Shown piece by piece: positions 16,757 through 24,520 of a DNA stretch of 64,000 nt (position 1 is its first letter; every line of letters begins with the position of its first letter). The position numbers and the translations under genes were made by a program. The notes beneath the pieces were generated by a model, which saw only the letters and a program-made list of their open reading frames with translations, was not told the DNA's origin and ran no database searches. The DNA is from Dyella sp. GSA-30 (GTDB taxonomy: Bacteria > Pseudomonadota > Gammaproteobacteria > Xanthomonadales > Rhodanobacteraceae), in NCBI RefSeq assembly GCF_027924605.1, contig NZ_AP027042.1, positions 3,697,524-3,761,523 on the forward strand. Direction: 5' to 3'.

Positions 16757-17059
16757 GAGGTCTTCCGGGTGGTTAACAGATGTTGTTGATCTGCAAGTTC
16801 ACTCCGAATTTGTTGCACGCGGACTTCAACGAGGCGCCATCACCTCGCCGCAGTTCACAATTTGCGAGATTGGCCAGCGCTTATGCATCAGGCTGCGCTA
16901 CTGCCTTGCGAGATGTCTTCGACGACATCGAAGTCTTCCACCATCGAACCTGTCGCCACAGCCATCCCGATGAGGTCAGCCACGAGCCTTCGAAATGCCT
17001 CTTCGTGAGGCCGGCAAGTGTCTTATTATTCGGTGCAGCCCACGTTGAAGGAATAAACC
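16757..17059. other. Intergenic stretch between phospholipase and DapA-like genes
   Basis: This 303-bp divergent gap holds no frame with a believable start and ribosome binding site. It must contain both promoters. AAGGAA occurs 7-8 bases before the downstream ATG at 17060. I see no strong hairpin, tRNA-like cloverleaf or repeat. Confidence 0.5.
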
Positions 17060-17947
17060 ATGTTTTCCGGCTTGAGTGCCTTTCCACTGACTCCCTTGAA
17101 CGAAACGGGCATCGACGAGACCACGTTTGTCCACCTGATCGAGCGCCTCGCCAGCTCTGGGGTCGATTCCATCGGCGCCCTGGGCTCGACGGGCAGCTAT
17201 GCCTATCTCACGCGACAAGAGCGGCTGCGCGTCGCGCAACTTGCCGTCCAGCACGCGGGAGATGTTCCTGTGATCGTCGGCATCGGCGCGCTGCGCACGC
17301 GTGACGTACTGGAACTGGCACAGGATGCACAGAAGGTGGGCGTGCGCGGCGTGCTGCTGGCCCCCATGTCCTATCAAAAGTTATCCGAGGATGAAGTCTT
17401 CGGCCTTTTTGACGCCGTGACGCGTTCTCTGTCCGTGCCACTATGCGTATACGACAACCCGACTACCACGCATTTCGAATTCAGCGATGAATTGCATGGC
17501 AGGATCGCGCAGCTCCCCCATGTCGCCTCGATCAAGATTCCAGGCGTACCCGCCGACCTCGACGCAGCACGCTCGCGCGTTGAACGGTTGCGCGCCCTGA
17601 TCCCCGCGCATGTGACGATCGGCGTCAGCGGCGACGCATTCGCTGCCACCGGCCTGAACGCGGGATGTGACGCCTGGTATTCGGTGATCGGAGGTCTGTT
17701 CCCGCAGATCGCCCTGGCGATTACGCGCAGCGCCCAAGCAGGGAACGTGCAGGAAGCCGAACGACTGTCCCAGCGGCTCGCGCCTCTGTGGGCGCTGTTC
17801 CTTCAATACGGTGGCTTGCGCGTTATCGCTACAGCCGCCGAACTTCGCGGGCTGGCTGCCAGCAGCCTGCCCTTGCCGGTCAAACCGCTCCAGGGGGATG
17901 TGAAGCAACGCCTCCACGCCATTCTCGATGAACTGGAGCTGGCCTGA
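17060..17947 (+). CDS. Dihydrodipicolinate synthase (DapA/NAL) family aldolase
   Basis: The 295-residue product has the TIM-barrel layout of pyruvate-dependent class I aldolases. Seen motifs are GLSAFPLTPLNETG, LGSTGSYAYLTRQER (the Gly-Ser-Thr-Gly pyruvate carboxylate site), VPVIVGIGALRTRDVL, the catalytic tyrosine in CVYDNPTTTHF, and the Schiff-base lysine in HVASIKIPG. The usual DapA sequence GTTGE is replaced by GSTGS, and a real lysine-pathway dapA is usually followed by nlpB/bamC. This is therefore more likely a paralogue acting on another keto acid. AAGGAAT precedes the start. The ATP-grasp gene begins 102 bp downstream in the same direction. Confidence 0.88.
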   Translation: MFSGLSAFPLTPLNETGIDETTFVHLIERLASSGVDSIGALGSTGSYAYLTRQERLRVAQLAVQHAGDVPVIVGIGALRTRDVLELAQDAQKVGVRGVLLAPMSYQKLSEDEVFGLFDAVTRSLSVPLCVYDNPTTTHFEFSDELHGRIAQLPHVASIKIPGVPADLDAARSRVERLRALIPAHVTIGVSGDAFAATGLNAGCDAWYSVIGGLFPQIALAITRSAQAGNVQEAERLSQRLAPLWALFLQYGGLRVIATAAELRGLAASSLPLPVKPLQGDVKQRLHAILDELELA

Positions 17948-18049
17948 GACGGCTGTAAAACATGTCGTCGCTCACGCGATGACGATGCCCGGCGGCAGTG
18001 CCATCGCTACTGTGGCCGGCTATGACCTCCCCTTTGGAATGATCCCACC

Positions 18050-18961
18050 ATGTCTGTGTCTTATACCCATCGCCTCGCGATCGCCACTTCCATAGCCGAG
18101 CCTGGCATCCACCCGGATGACAAGCACCTCGTCGCGTCACTGAAAGGTTTCGGCGTCCAGACGATGGCTTGCATCTGGAATGATCCAGCCGTGGATTGGA
18201 CCGCATTCGACGCTGTGCTGATACGTTCGATCTGGGACTACTTCAAGCATTACGCCAGCTTCAAGCAATGGCTGGCTCAGCTGCCCGTGCCGACGATCAA
18301 CAACAAGGAGCTGCTGCTCTGGAATAGCGATAAACGTTACCTGATCGAGTTGGAAAAACACGGGGTTCCGATTATTCCCACACAAGTCGTGTCGGCATCG
18401 CAGTTGCAGAACACCTTGGCGGCCATGCCTGCTCGTGAAGTGGTGATCAAGCCAACAGTAAGCGGTACGGCATGGCACACGGTGCGCGGCGTGGCCGGCG
18501 AGACGGAGTTTGATCAGGCTGTCGCGCGGCTTCCGTTAGAGCTCGATTACCTGGTGCAGCCCTACCTGCCAGAAGTCGCCAGCGATGGGGAATGGTCCTT
18601 GCTGTTTTTCGGTGGGGAATACAGTCACGCCGTCATCAAGCGACCCAAGGCTGGCGATTATCGTGTACAGAGCGATTACGGCGGTGTCGCCCAGGCAGCC
18701 GAACCCAGTGCGAGCCTTCTTGCCAGCGCGGCTCGTGTTCTGGAGGCCGCGGCGGCGATCGGCCACGCTGACGGAGCCTATGCACGGATAGACGGGATTG
18801 TCTCTGAAGGACGTTTCTTGCTGATGGAGCTGGAAATGATCGAGCCCTTCCTGCATCTCGGACACAGAGCGGACGCGTCAGAACGCTTTGCTGCCCATTT
18901 GTTCAAGCGATTGTCGGGCTCGGCAAGCCATGCCGGTCACGCGGTCTGGCAGGCCCCTTAG
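18050..18961 (+). CDS. ATP-grasp fold ligase-like protein
   Basis: The 303-residue product resembles the RimK/glutathione synthetase-like ATP-grasp proteins. It has an N-terminal pre-ATP-grasp domain (LAIATSIAEPGIHPDDK; RSIWDYF), then SDKRYLIELEKHGVPIIPT, the ATP-binding lysine strand REVVIKPTVSGTAWHT, LVQPYLPEV, EWSLLFFGGEYSHAVIKRPK and the metal-binding RIDGIVSEGRFLLMELEMIEP. These enzymes couple ATP hydrolysis to amide bond formation by way of an acyl phosphate. The acceptor here is unknown. The final codons are GCC CCT TAG, and the stop lies in the loop of a strong terminator hairpin, so termination and translation end overlap. Confidence 0.9.
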   Translation: MSVSYTHRLAIATSIAEPGIHPDDKHLVASLKGFGVQTMACIWNDPAVDWTAFDAVLIRSIWDYFKHYASFKQWLAQLPVPTINNKELLLWNSDKRYLIELEKHGVPIIPTQVVSASQLQNTLAAMPAREVVIKPTVSGTAWHTVRGVAGETEFDQAVARLPLELDYLVQPYLPEVASDGEWSLLFFGGEYSHAVIKRPKAGDYRVQSDYGGVAQAAEPSASLLASAARVLEAAAAIGHADGAYARIDGIVSEGRFLLMELEMIEPFLHLGHRADASERFAAHLFKRLSGSASHAGHAVWQAP

Positions 18962-18970
18962 GGGCCTGCC
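18948..18970. terminator. Intrinsic terminator overlapping the ATP-grasp stop codon
   Basis: A perfect 10-bp GC-rich stem (GGCAGGCCCC pairing with GGGGCCTGCC) encloses a 3-nt loop TTA. A T-rich tract CTATTTTATT follows shortly after. The stop TAG uses the loop and the first base of the right arm. The convergent gene at 19027 ends nearby, so the hairpin may serve both strands. Confidence 0.8.
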
Positions 18971-19026
18971 CTTCCCTATTTTATTCAGCAGCGAAAACGC
19001 CGCCGAGGCGCACGCAATCTGTGGGA

Positions 19027-19578
19027 TTACTTTTGTTCGGCCCCAAGCTTCTCGCTCACGCCACCGTTGAAAGGCGTGGGGTCGCTGGTGACAAGGCAGT
19101 TGTAATCCTTGCCCTCATTGAGAACCAGTACTGACGACTTGGCTCCCTTGAAGTCGAGTCCAATAGAAAACAGCACGTAGTTGTTCGGCAATGCCGGCGG
19201 GCGAAATGCGCCGAAAGCATACTGACCCGCGATACCAAGCGGCGACAGCTTGATGGAGAGCTGAATGGGTTTCGTGGCCTGCGGAGACGGCAATGACGAT
19301 GTTGCTGTCATGAGCATCGTCTGTGCATCGATGGAGTACTGCGTCGTGACGGTAACGCCAAGATACCGAGAGCCCGGCGCCGATACCTGTTTGCGGCAGG
19401 CAGCATTGTCTTCCGGTTTGTTGTCGGGCTGACCTGTCTGCAAGGTTGCAAAGACATGGGTCAGCCGGGCCGATGCTTTTCCTTGCACGGGTGCCGCCAA
19501 AGTGGCGGCGCTATAAGACAAGGCGGCGAACGAGGACACGCCGCACGCTAGAAAATAAGCCAGACGATTAACGCGCAT
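19027..19578 (-). CDS. Secreted protein of unknown function
   Basis: I start this 183-residue protein at 19578, directly downstream of GGAGG, where it reads MRVNRLAYFLACGVSSFAAL, a signal peptide cleaved near TLAAP. An upstream in-frame ATG would add 32 residues with no role. The mature part has a long helix (LTHVFATLQTGQPDNKPED), a cysteine in AACRKQVSAPG, a central beta region (RYLGVTVTTQYSIDAQ) and a second cysteine in YNCLVTSDPTPF. A disulfide between the two is plausible. I recognise no family. It converges on the ATP-grasp gene. Confidence 0.75.
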   Translation of the reverse strand: MRVNRLAYFLACGVSSFAALSYSAATLAAPVQGKASARLTHVFATLQTGQPDNKPEDNAACRKQVSAPGSRYLGVTVTTQYSIDAQTMLMTATSSLPSPQATKPIQLSIKLSPLGIAGQYAFGAFRPPALPNNYVLFSIGLDFKGAKSSVLVLNEGKDYNCLVTSDPTPFNGGVSEKLGAEQK

Positions 19579-20208
19579 ATTGACTCCTCCATTATTGATT
19601 GAGATACATCTAAGGCACTCAACGAGCGCTATTCGTGAGAACGCATGGGCCATCATGCAAAAAGAGTGCAGCATTTGTCGGCAGCCAAACTGTCGTCTGA
19701 CTAGTCGAAAAAGTGCAATCAGACTCGCTGAAGCGAGGCCTTGGAGTTAAATAAATCTATCGCCACGCCAAAGCACGCCGAAAGCTCAAGCGGCTGATAC
19801 TTCTTGTGCGGCACAAACCCCTTTCCGGCCGAGCAGGCCTAATATCTGAATTCCCCGATAGCTATATGAAGCTATCACGCATTTGTGTAGAAATGGCGTG
19901 AATATGGGTATGATTACCCTACCTAATGGGGATCGAATGGCTACCAGAGGCTGGAATGCCTCCGGACGAGCAAAATATTGGGGTTTCCATCTATTCGTGT
20001 ACAAGGCCGGCTCGGTTTACAGCCATCCGAGGGAGCTTGTGATGTCAAACGCCATCAAGGATGGAAAGTATGCCGCGTTTGCGCAGCCATTTTGTCTGAT
20101 ATATCAAACGATATAAGAAGTTTTCCTAGGTTATTGAGAGCCGGGGCTTATGCGCCACTTTCCCCGGCCTTTGGTATCACTTCAAAGCCAGAAAAGGAGC
20201 ATTCCGCG
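19579..20208. other. Long upstream region of the T4SS effector module with two inverted repeats
   Basis: This 630-bp gap has no clear protein gene. It is more AT-rich than its surroundings and carries two dyads: GATAGCT-ATATGA-AGCTATC at 19857-19876, and GGGTA-TGAT-TACCC at 19906-19919. A 24-codon frame at 20042-20116 (MSNAIKDGKYAAFAQPFCLI and onward) has GAGGGAGC five bases before its ATG and could be a leader peptide. The promoters for both flanking transcripts must lie here. No tRNA or insertion sequence is visible. Confidence 0.45.
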
Positions 20209-20721
20209 ATGACAACGTCGGCTTCAACCGAACACTCGGCAGTTCAGCCCAGGCTGACTGCCGATCAGGCCCTGCAACGATTGATTGACCTGTTGCGTGA
20301 CAGCAAAAGCATTAATGATTTCACCCCCGAATTCATTGGCAAGGGCATGGGCGTCGACATCAAGGTCGTTGATGCCGATACCTATGGCTTCGGCGAAAAA
20401 CTCGATGCCGACTGGGGTTGGGGCATCCAGCGCCAGAACGTAGCCTCGCTCGGGCCGCGCGTGGACTTCGGTTTTAGCGCCAAGCCCGGCACCGAGCCGG
20501 CGGCTACCGCGATCTGCGGGATCGACGCGGCTAGATTCGGCTCGGAGCTGGAATCCATAGGCTTTACACGCACGCCTGCTTATGCCGCACGTGGCCGCAT
20601 CGCGCATTTTAACTTCGACCGCGACAGTCTCCATGTGGAGGTTCTTCCGCAAGCCGAGTTTCCGCAAAACAGAAGCGACGGCGAAAACCGCGCTTGCGTG
20701 AAAACGGTTCTCATCCGCTGA
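20209..20721 (+). CDS. Protein paired with T4SS effector, candidate immunity or chaperone
   Basis: The 170-residue product starts at 20209 after AAAAGGAG. It has no signal peptide or lipobox, so it should be cytoplasmic. It begins with a Ser/Thr-rich lead, then a helix (LTADQALQRLIDLLRDSKS), FIGKGMGVDIKVVDAD, DADWGWGIQRQNV, RVDFGFSAKPG and a final beta region ending ENRACVKTVLIR. It ends 17 bp before the effector gene at 20739 and is surely co-transcribed with it. In known Xanthomonas-type T4SS modules an immunity gene is directly adjacent, but those proteins normally carry signal peptides. If this is immunity, the effector acts in the cytoplasm or the protein also has a chaperone-like role. 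The family is not recognised. Confidence 0.72.
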   Translation: MTTSASTEHSAVQPRLTADQALQRLIDLLRDSKSINDFTPEFIGKGMGVDIKVVDADTYGFGEKLDADWGWGIQRQNVASLGPRVDFGFSAKPGTEPAATAICGIDAARFGSELESIGFTRTPAYAARGRIAHFNFDRDSLHVEVLPQAEFPQNRSDGENRACVKTVLIR

Positions 20722-20738
20722 CTGCTAAGGAGAGCGAC

Positions 20739-22184
20739 ATGCCTTTACATGAAGATGCTCAAAGACTTGTTGATGAGTTTGGCCGTCAGCCCGGGGTTAG
20801 CGCGACCCAGCTGCAGAACCTGCAACAGGCCATCAATGCCTCGCCCGCATTAATCGACGAAATCAATCAGGCGGTTGCCGGCGGTCATCTCACGCATATC
20901 ATGCCGGAGACCGATCCGCATATGGGCGGCTCGTTCAACCCGGACAACAAGACGATGAACTTACAGCTTGGCAGCCTGACCCCGGCTGCGGGGCGACCGT
21001 TCGAGTCCGGCGAAGTCACGTTCGTGCTCGGCCATGAGTTGCAACATAGTCTCAACGGGCCAACTATCGAACCGGCGGAAGCGAAATTCAGTCGCGACGT
21101 GGAGGCCATCGCCAGGTCGCCTGGACCCAATCATGACTACACCGCAGCGGTTCAGGAGGTTGTCGCAGCCAATCGCCGTGATGAAGCCGGCGCGGAAATT
21201 TCCGGCTGGAATGCCATCGCCAGCGCAGCTCGCCAAGATGCCACTGCGCAGGGCAAGCCATTGACATTGGAGGCAATCTATAACCGCAGCCCCGAGCGTA
21301 TGCAAGACTTTATTGACGTCGATCGCACCCAGGTCCCGAACACCTATGCGATCAAACCCAACCTTGCGTTGCGGCCCGATATGAGCATGGAAATGTCGGC
21401 GCACAACATCGAGGGCATGGGCAAGAACTTCTTCGATCAACCCAGGCCGCACCCCTTTGGCCTGGGCCAGGGCGGCAATGCGGACTACCAGAATTATTAC
21501 GGCGCCGTTGCCCTGGGCGAGGCAGCGCAAAACGAACGATTCCACAATCCGCCGCAGGCGGGCGTAGCGCAACCCATCATGCAAGTAAACATGCATACGT
21601 TGCGAATGAACCCGCAGACTGTGCAAGACGTCGGCATGTACTTGGGCAATGACCACACACCGGTTCCGTATCAGGACACCGGCACGCAGCCGCCGACAGC
21701 ACGCCAGTTCACGCACACGACCGCCGATCAGGCGCTTTCACCGCTGACTCGCAGCACTGCTGCCGCCGATCCGCAACTCAATGAGCCGACCCATCCCAAC
21801 AACGCATTGTTCAACCGGGCTCGGGATGCGGTGTATCACATGGACGCGCAGGAGCATCGCGCATCGGACCGTCTCAGCGATAACCTGGCTGGCGCGATCA
21901 CGGTGGAGGCGGCAAAGAAAGGCATGACGGATGTGCACAGCGTGCATCTGAGCGACGACAAGTCCAAGGTCTACGCGGTGCAGGGTGACCCGAATTCGCC
22001 GCTCAAGCAGATGGCGGAAGTAAGCACCGTACAAGCGGTCAACACGTCGATCGCGCAGAGCACGAATGCGATCAATCAGGTCACACAGCAACATGCTGCA
22101 CAAGGCCAGTCGCCATCGCAACAACAGAACCAGCAGGCGACGCAGCCCGAAGCGCAGCAGGCTTCGGGCGGTATGCATCATTGA
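20739..22184 (+). CDS. Putative T4SS antibacterial effector with HExxH motif and XVIPCD
   Basis: I start this 481-residue protein at 20739, after AAGGAGAG. The N-terminal region carries a zinc-metallopeptidase-like motif, VLGHELQHSLNG (H99, E100, H103), followed by RRDEAGAEISGWNA (about 147-159), whose acidic residues could give the third ligand. Residues about 345-442 match the XVIPCD, the C-terminal domain recognised by VirD4 of Xanthomonas-type T4SS: HPNNALFNRARDAVYHMD, RLSDNLAGAITVEAAKKG, DVHSVHLSDDKSKVYAVQG and TVQAVN. A Gln-rich tail (about 445-475) is also typical. Such effectors are injected into rival bacteria and act on the cell envelope or other targets. No T4SS genes lie in this window. 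The domain match is from memory but strong; the target is unknown. Confidence 0.82.
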   Translation: MPLHEDAQRLVDEFGRQPGVSATQLQNLQQAINASPALIDEINQAVAGGHLTHIMPETDPHMGGSFNPDNKTMNLQLGSLTPAAGRPFESGEVTFVLGHELQHSLNGPTIEPAEAKFSRDVEAIARSPGPNHDYTAAVQEVVAANRRDEAGAEISGWNAIASAARQDATAQGKPLTLEAIYNRSPERMQDFIDVDRTQVPNTYAIKPNLALRPDMSMEMSAHNIEGMGKNFFDQPRPHPFGLGQGGNADYQNYYGAVALGEAAQNERFHNPPQAGVAQPIMQVNMHTLRMNPQTVQDVGMYLGNDHTPVPYQDTGTQPPTARQFTHTTADQALSPLTRSTAAADPQLNEPTHPNNALFNRARDAVYHMDAQEHRASDRLSDNLAGAITVEAAKKGMTDVHSVHLSDDKSKVYAVQGDPNSPLKQMAEVSTVQAVNTSIAQSTNAINQVTQQHAAQGQSPSQQQNQQATQPEAQQASGGMHH

Positions 22185-22192
22185 TGGTGGCC

Positions 22193-22223
22193 GGCACGAC
22201 TGGCTGATCTGTCCAGTCGTGCC
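22193..22223 (+). terminator. Hairpin after the effector gene
   Basis: GGCACGACTGG at 22193-22203 pairs perfectly with CCAGTCGTGCC at 22213-22223 around a 9-nt loop, 8 bp after the effector stop. There is no strong T tract, so it may be a weak or factor-assisted terminator, or an RNA 3' end. It separates the effector pair from the lipoprotein gene. Confidence 0.55.
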
Positions 22224-22337
22224 GAGCCTTGCTATTGCAGAGTTGGAGAGGTGTCAAGCGAAAATTAAACCTTGATCGCGGTAAATCCTGACGATTGCAC
22301 CCAACAGTTTCAACCCATCCAATAAGGGGGAATGGAT

Positions 22338-23081
22338 ATGAAGACTGTAATGCGTGGTTTCTTTGGAGTAACGATTGCTGTATTGGTTCTCGGCGGATGT
22401 GCAACGACCGCGAAATGGCCTTGGATGGTTAAAAGCGGCAACAATGCGTCGCCTTGCGCTTCCGGGACATGCACACCCGCAGATGCCGTCTCCGCTCTCT
22501 CTGCTGCAAGTGCATTCTGTAGGCAAGTCCAGAATTATTACGAAGCTAGTGGCACCATAACGAGCAGGTGGAAATTAGCGACAGCGATCACAGGGACATT
22601 GGCCGGCGCGGTAGCTGCTCCCATCGCAAAAGGTTCTGGCAAGAACGCGTGGGCGGGATTATCAGGTTCGGCCAATGGTCTACAGCAAGAAATGGAGGAC
22701 GCGTTCTCGTCCGTTCTCAACGCAAAACGCCGAGCTGCTGTTACGAAAGTCTATCTGGATACCATCAGCTCGTACGATGCGAACAATGCCCCGGATATAA
22801 ATGTAGCCGTTTCCGTGAGCATGGCGGCTAAATGCGCCATGGCACCCGCGCAGGTAGATGCAGATGGGCTCGCTCAGTTGATGAAACCGAGCGACTCCTC
22901 TAACGGCACCGAACAGAACATCAAGACCTCCACACCTCAGCAGCAACCTGCTGCCTCCAGGCCCACAACCGAGAAGGTGCCAGGTGCGGGGGTTGCGGTG
23001 CCCAGTTCATCTACTGCTCCCAAACCCCCCGCTACGGACGTGCAACTGATCGCTCCGCCACCCGTGCCGTCCGTTAAATAG
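22338..23081 (+). CDS. Lipoprotein downstream of the effector module
   Basis: I start at the ATG at 22338 (247 residues) because AAGGGGG lies 7 bases upstream; the ATG at 22332 is too close. The N-terminus has a lipobox, VLVLGGC, with the modified cysteine at residue 21. The body contains a glycine- and alanine-rich segment resembling a glycine zipper (ITGTLAGAVAAPIAKGSG), a helix and a Pro-rich C-terminal linker. It should be anchored in the inner or outer membrane and face the periplasm. Lipoproteins often serve as immunity proteins for Xanthomonas-type T4SS effectors, so it is a second candidate, although it is 153 bp from the effector and behind a hairpin. No function is proved. Confidence 0.78.
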   Translation: MKTVMRGFFGVTIAVLVLGGCATTAKWPWMVKSGNNASPCASGTCTPADAVSALSAASAFCRQVQNYYEASGTITSRWKLATAITGTLAGAVAAPIAKGSGKNAWAGLSGSANGLQQEMEDAFSSVLNAKRRAAVTKVYLDTISSYDANNAPDINVAVSVSMAAKCAMAPAQVDADGLAQLMKPSDSSNGTEQNIKTSTPQQQPAASRPTTEKVPGAGVAVPSSSTAPKPPATDVQLIAPPPVPSVK

Positions 23082-23156
23082 TCGAGCAGCGGCTGCCCGC
23101 CAGCGCCCTCTGATTAACTGGCATTTACGAGTTCTATCGATCTCCCTGCCCGCCGA

Positions 23157-24086
23157 CTACTTGAACCTCGCAAGCCATTGCAACAAGGCTTGCGAGAGTT
23201 CCGTTCGCTTGTCGGAATACGCATGGTCGGTTGCCAGATGAAGCGTCGTCACCCGCGCATCGCCGGCCTGGCGAAGCGCGGCGGCGAAGGCGTCGTCGAC
23301 AGGTGCCAGTCCATCGTCCGAGGTCATGACGAATACCGGTCGATCCTTGATCGATCCAGCCTTTGAGCGAAATGCCCAGGCGGAAGCATGGTCCGACAGT
23401 TCCTGCGCCAAACCATCCGGCGTGCATCCGCTGAGCGGCGCCATGCCTTCATTGGCCAGCAGCGCACTCATTTTCTTTATCCCGGCTGCCTGCGAGTCCT
23501 GCGTCTGCATCTGGCTCAACATCCCGGCCATATCGGCTCCAGAGATCATCGCGATGCCTTTGATGGCAGGGTCGGCGGACGCGGCCTGGACGGCCATGAA
23601 TCCACCCATGCTGTGACCTACCAGCACGATCCTGGAAGGATCCAATCGCAGCCGCTTGGCGTTTTCGGGCTTGCGCAGATAGGCGATGACCGCCGCCACG
23701 TCATCGATACCGTGCGAGAAGGAGAAATCCCCGGATGAACCCCATGACCCGCGATAGTTGAAATAGAGAACGTCCCACCCTGCCCGCCGCATATCCTGCG
23801 CAAGATCCAGGTTTCGCTCGTTTCCCGGAAAGCCGTGCAACAAAATCACGGTCGGATGTGGCCCGACACCCGCCGCCACATAGACCAGCGCATTCATCGG
23901 CGATCCATTGCTGGGAATCTGCATGGTCTCCATCGATGCCTTTGTCTCGCCTTGCAGCCTCGCTGCCGGCTCGACCTTGGATGGCGTGTCGTCAACCATG
24001 GCACCGTCATGGGCATGAGCGGTAGAGAACGCTATGCACAGCAACAGATATGCCGCGAACCATGCGGACTTCACGCAGACATTCAT
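23157..24086 (-). CDS. Exported alpha/beta hydrolase (S9/dienelactone hydrolase-like)
   Basis: The 309-residue product has a signal peptide (MNVCVKSAWFAAYLLLCIAF, cleaved near AHAHDG). It then carries a complete alpha/beta-hydrolase core: VILLHGFPGNERN for the oxyanion strand, YFNYRGSWGSSG, nucleophile elbow VGHSMGG (S159), acid D258 in TSDDGLAPVDD and H288 in TDHAYSDKR. It should hydrolyse an ester or peptide-like bond in the periplasm; the substrate is unknown. AGGAGACAAG directly precedes the start. It is transcribed towards the lipoprotein gene. The N-terminal 50 residues are a low-complexity linker before the catalytic domain. Confidence 0.9.
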   Translation of the reverse strand: MNVCVKSAWFAAYLLLCIAFSTAHAHDGAMVDDTPSKVEPAARLQGETKASMETMQIPSNGSPMNALVYVAAGVGPHPTVILLHGFPGNERNLDLAQDMRRAGWDVLYFNYRGSWGSSGDFSFSHGIDDVAAVIAYLRKPENAKRLRLDPSRIVLVGHSMGGFMAVQAASADPAIKGIAMISGADMAGMLSQMQTQDSQAAGIKKMSALLANEGMAPLSGCTPDGLAQELSDHASAWAFRSKAGSIKDRPVFVMTSDDGLAPVDDAFAAALRQAGDARVTTLHLATDHAYSDKRTELSQALLQWLARFK

Positions 24087-24520
24087 CTTGTCTCCTGGAG
24101 TGAGATGCTCAGAACCGATAAAGCGGCCAGACCGAACTCTAGGGGGAAAGCACCTTGTCGGGGAAGTCGTTCCGTGTCCTGTGCAAAAAGAGTGGCGATC
24201 GACGCCCTGGCTGACGTCCTTAGTGAAATAGTGAAAAGGGACGCAATTTCAGAAATTGATAAATCAAGCTATTTTCTTAAATTACAATAGTGTATATCGC
24301 GAATATGCTGTCATTAGTGCAGGGAATATGTCGTATGACATGTAGCGGCGCTTCGACGCCAGCCTGACATTGCATGCTGGACATTTAGGTAAATGTGGGG
24401 ATGGGCCTGGGGAATGACCGTGCTTCGGTCATAGGCATTCAAGCCTTTGCAGCCTGAGAATTTGGACGAAAACAGCTGGCTGCCGATGTCGCTATTTCAC
24501 ATGGTTGAAGTAGGGAAGCT
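24087..24520. other. Upstream region of the seven-gene operon
   Basis: This 434-bp gap contains no convincing gene. A markedly AT-rich block at about 24240-24310, with TTGATA (24256) and TACAAT (24283), suggests a promoter, but the spacing of 21 bp is too long for a standard sigma-70 pair. A short stem, GGCG-CTTCGA-CGCC, lies at 24347-24360. TAGGGAAGCT precedes the first operon ATG. The operon promoter is expected here. Confidence 0.45.

Noticed and set aside
17060-17947. Calling the aldolase a true lysine-pathway dapA
   Set aside because: The pyruvate-site sequence is GSTGS rather than GTTGE and no bamC-like gene follows, so only the family is claimed.
19883-20041. Upstream part of a 77-codon frame before the effector module
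   Set aside because: There is no ribosome binding site at its first ATG and it runs through the inverted repeats; only the last 24 codons have a usable site, so it is mentioned as a possible leader only.
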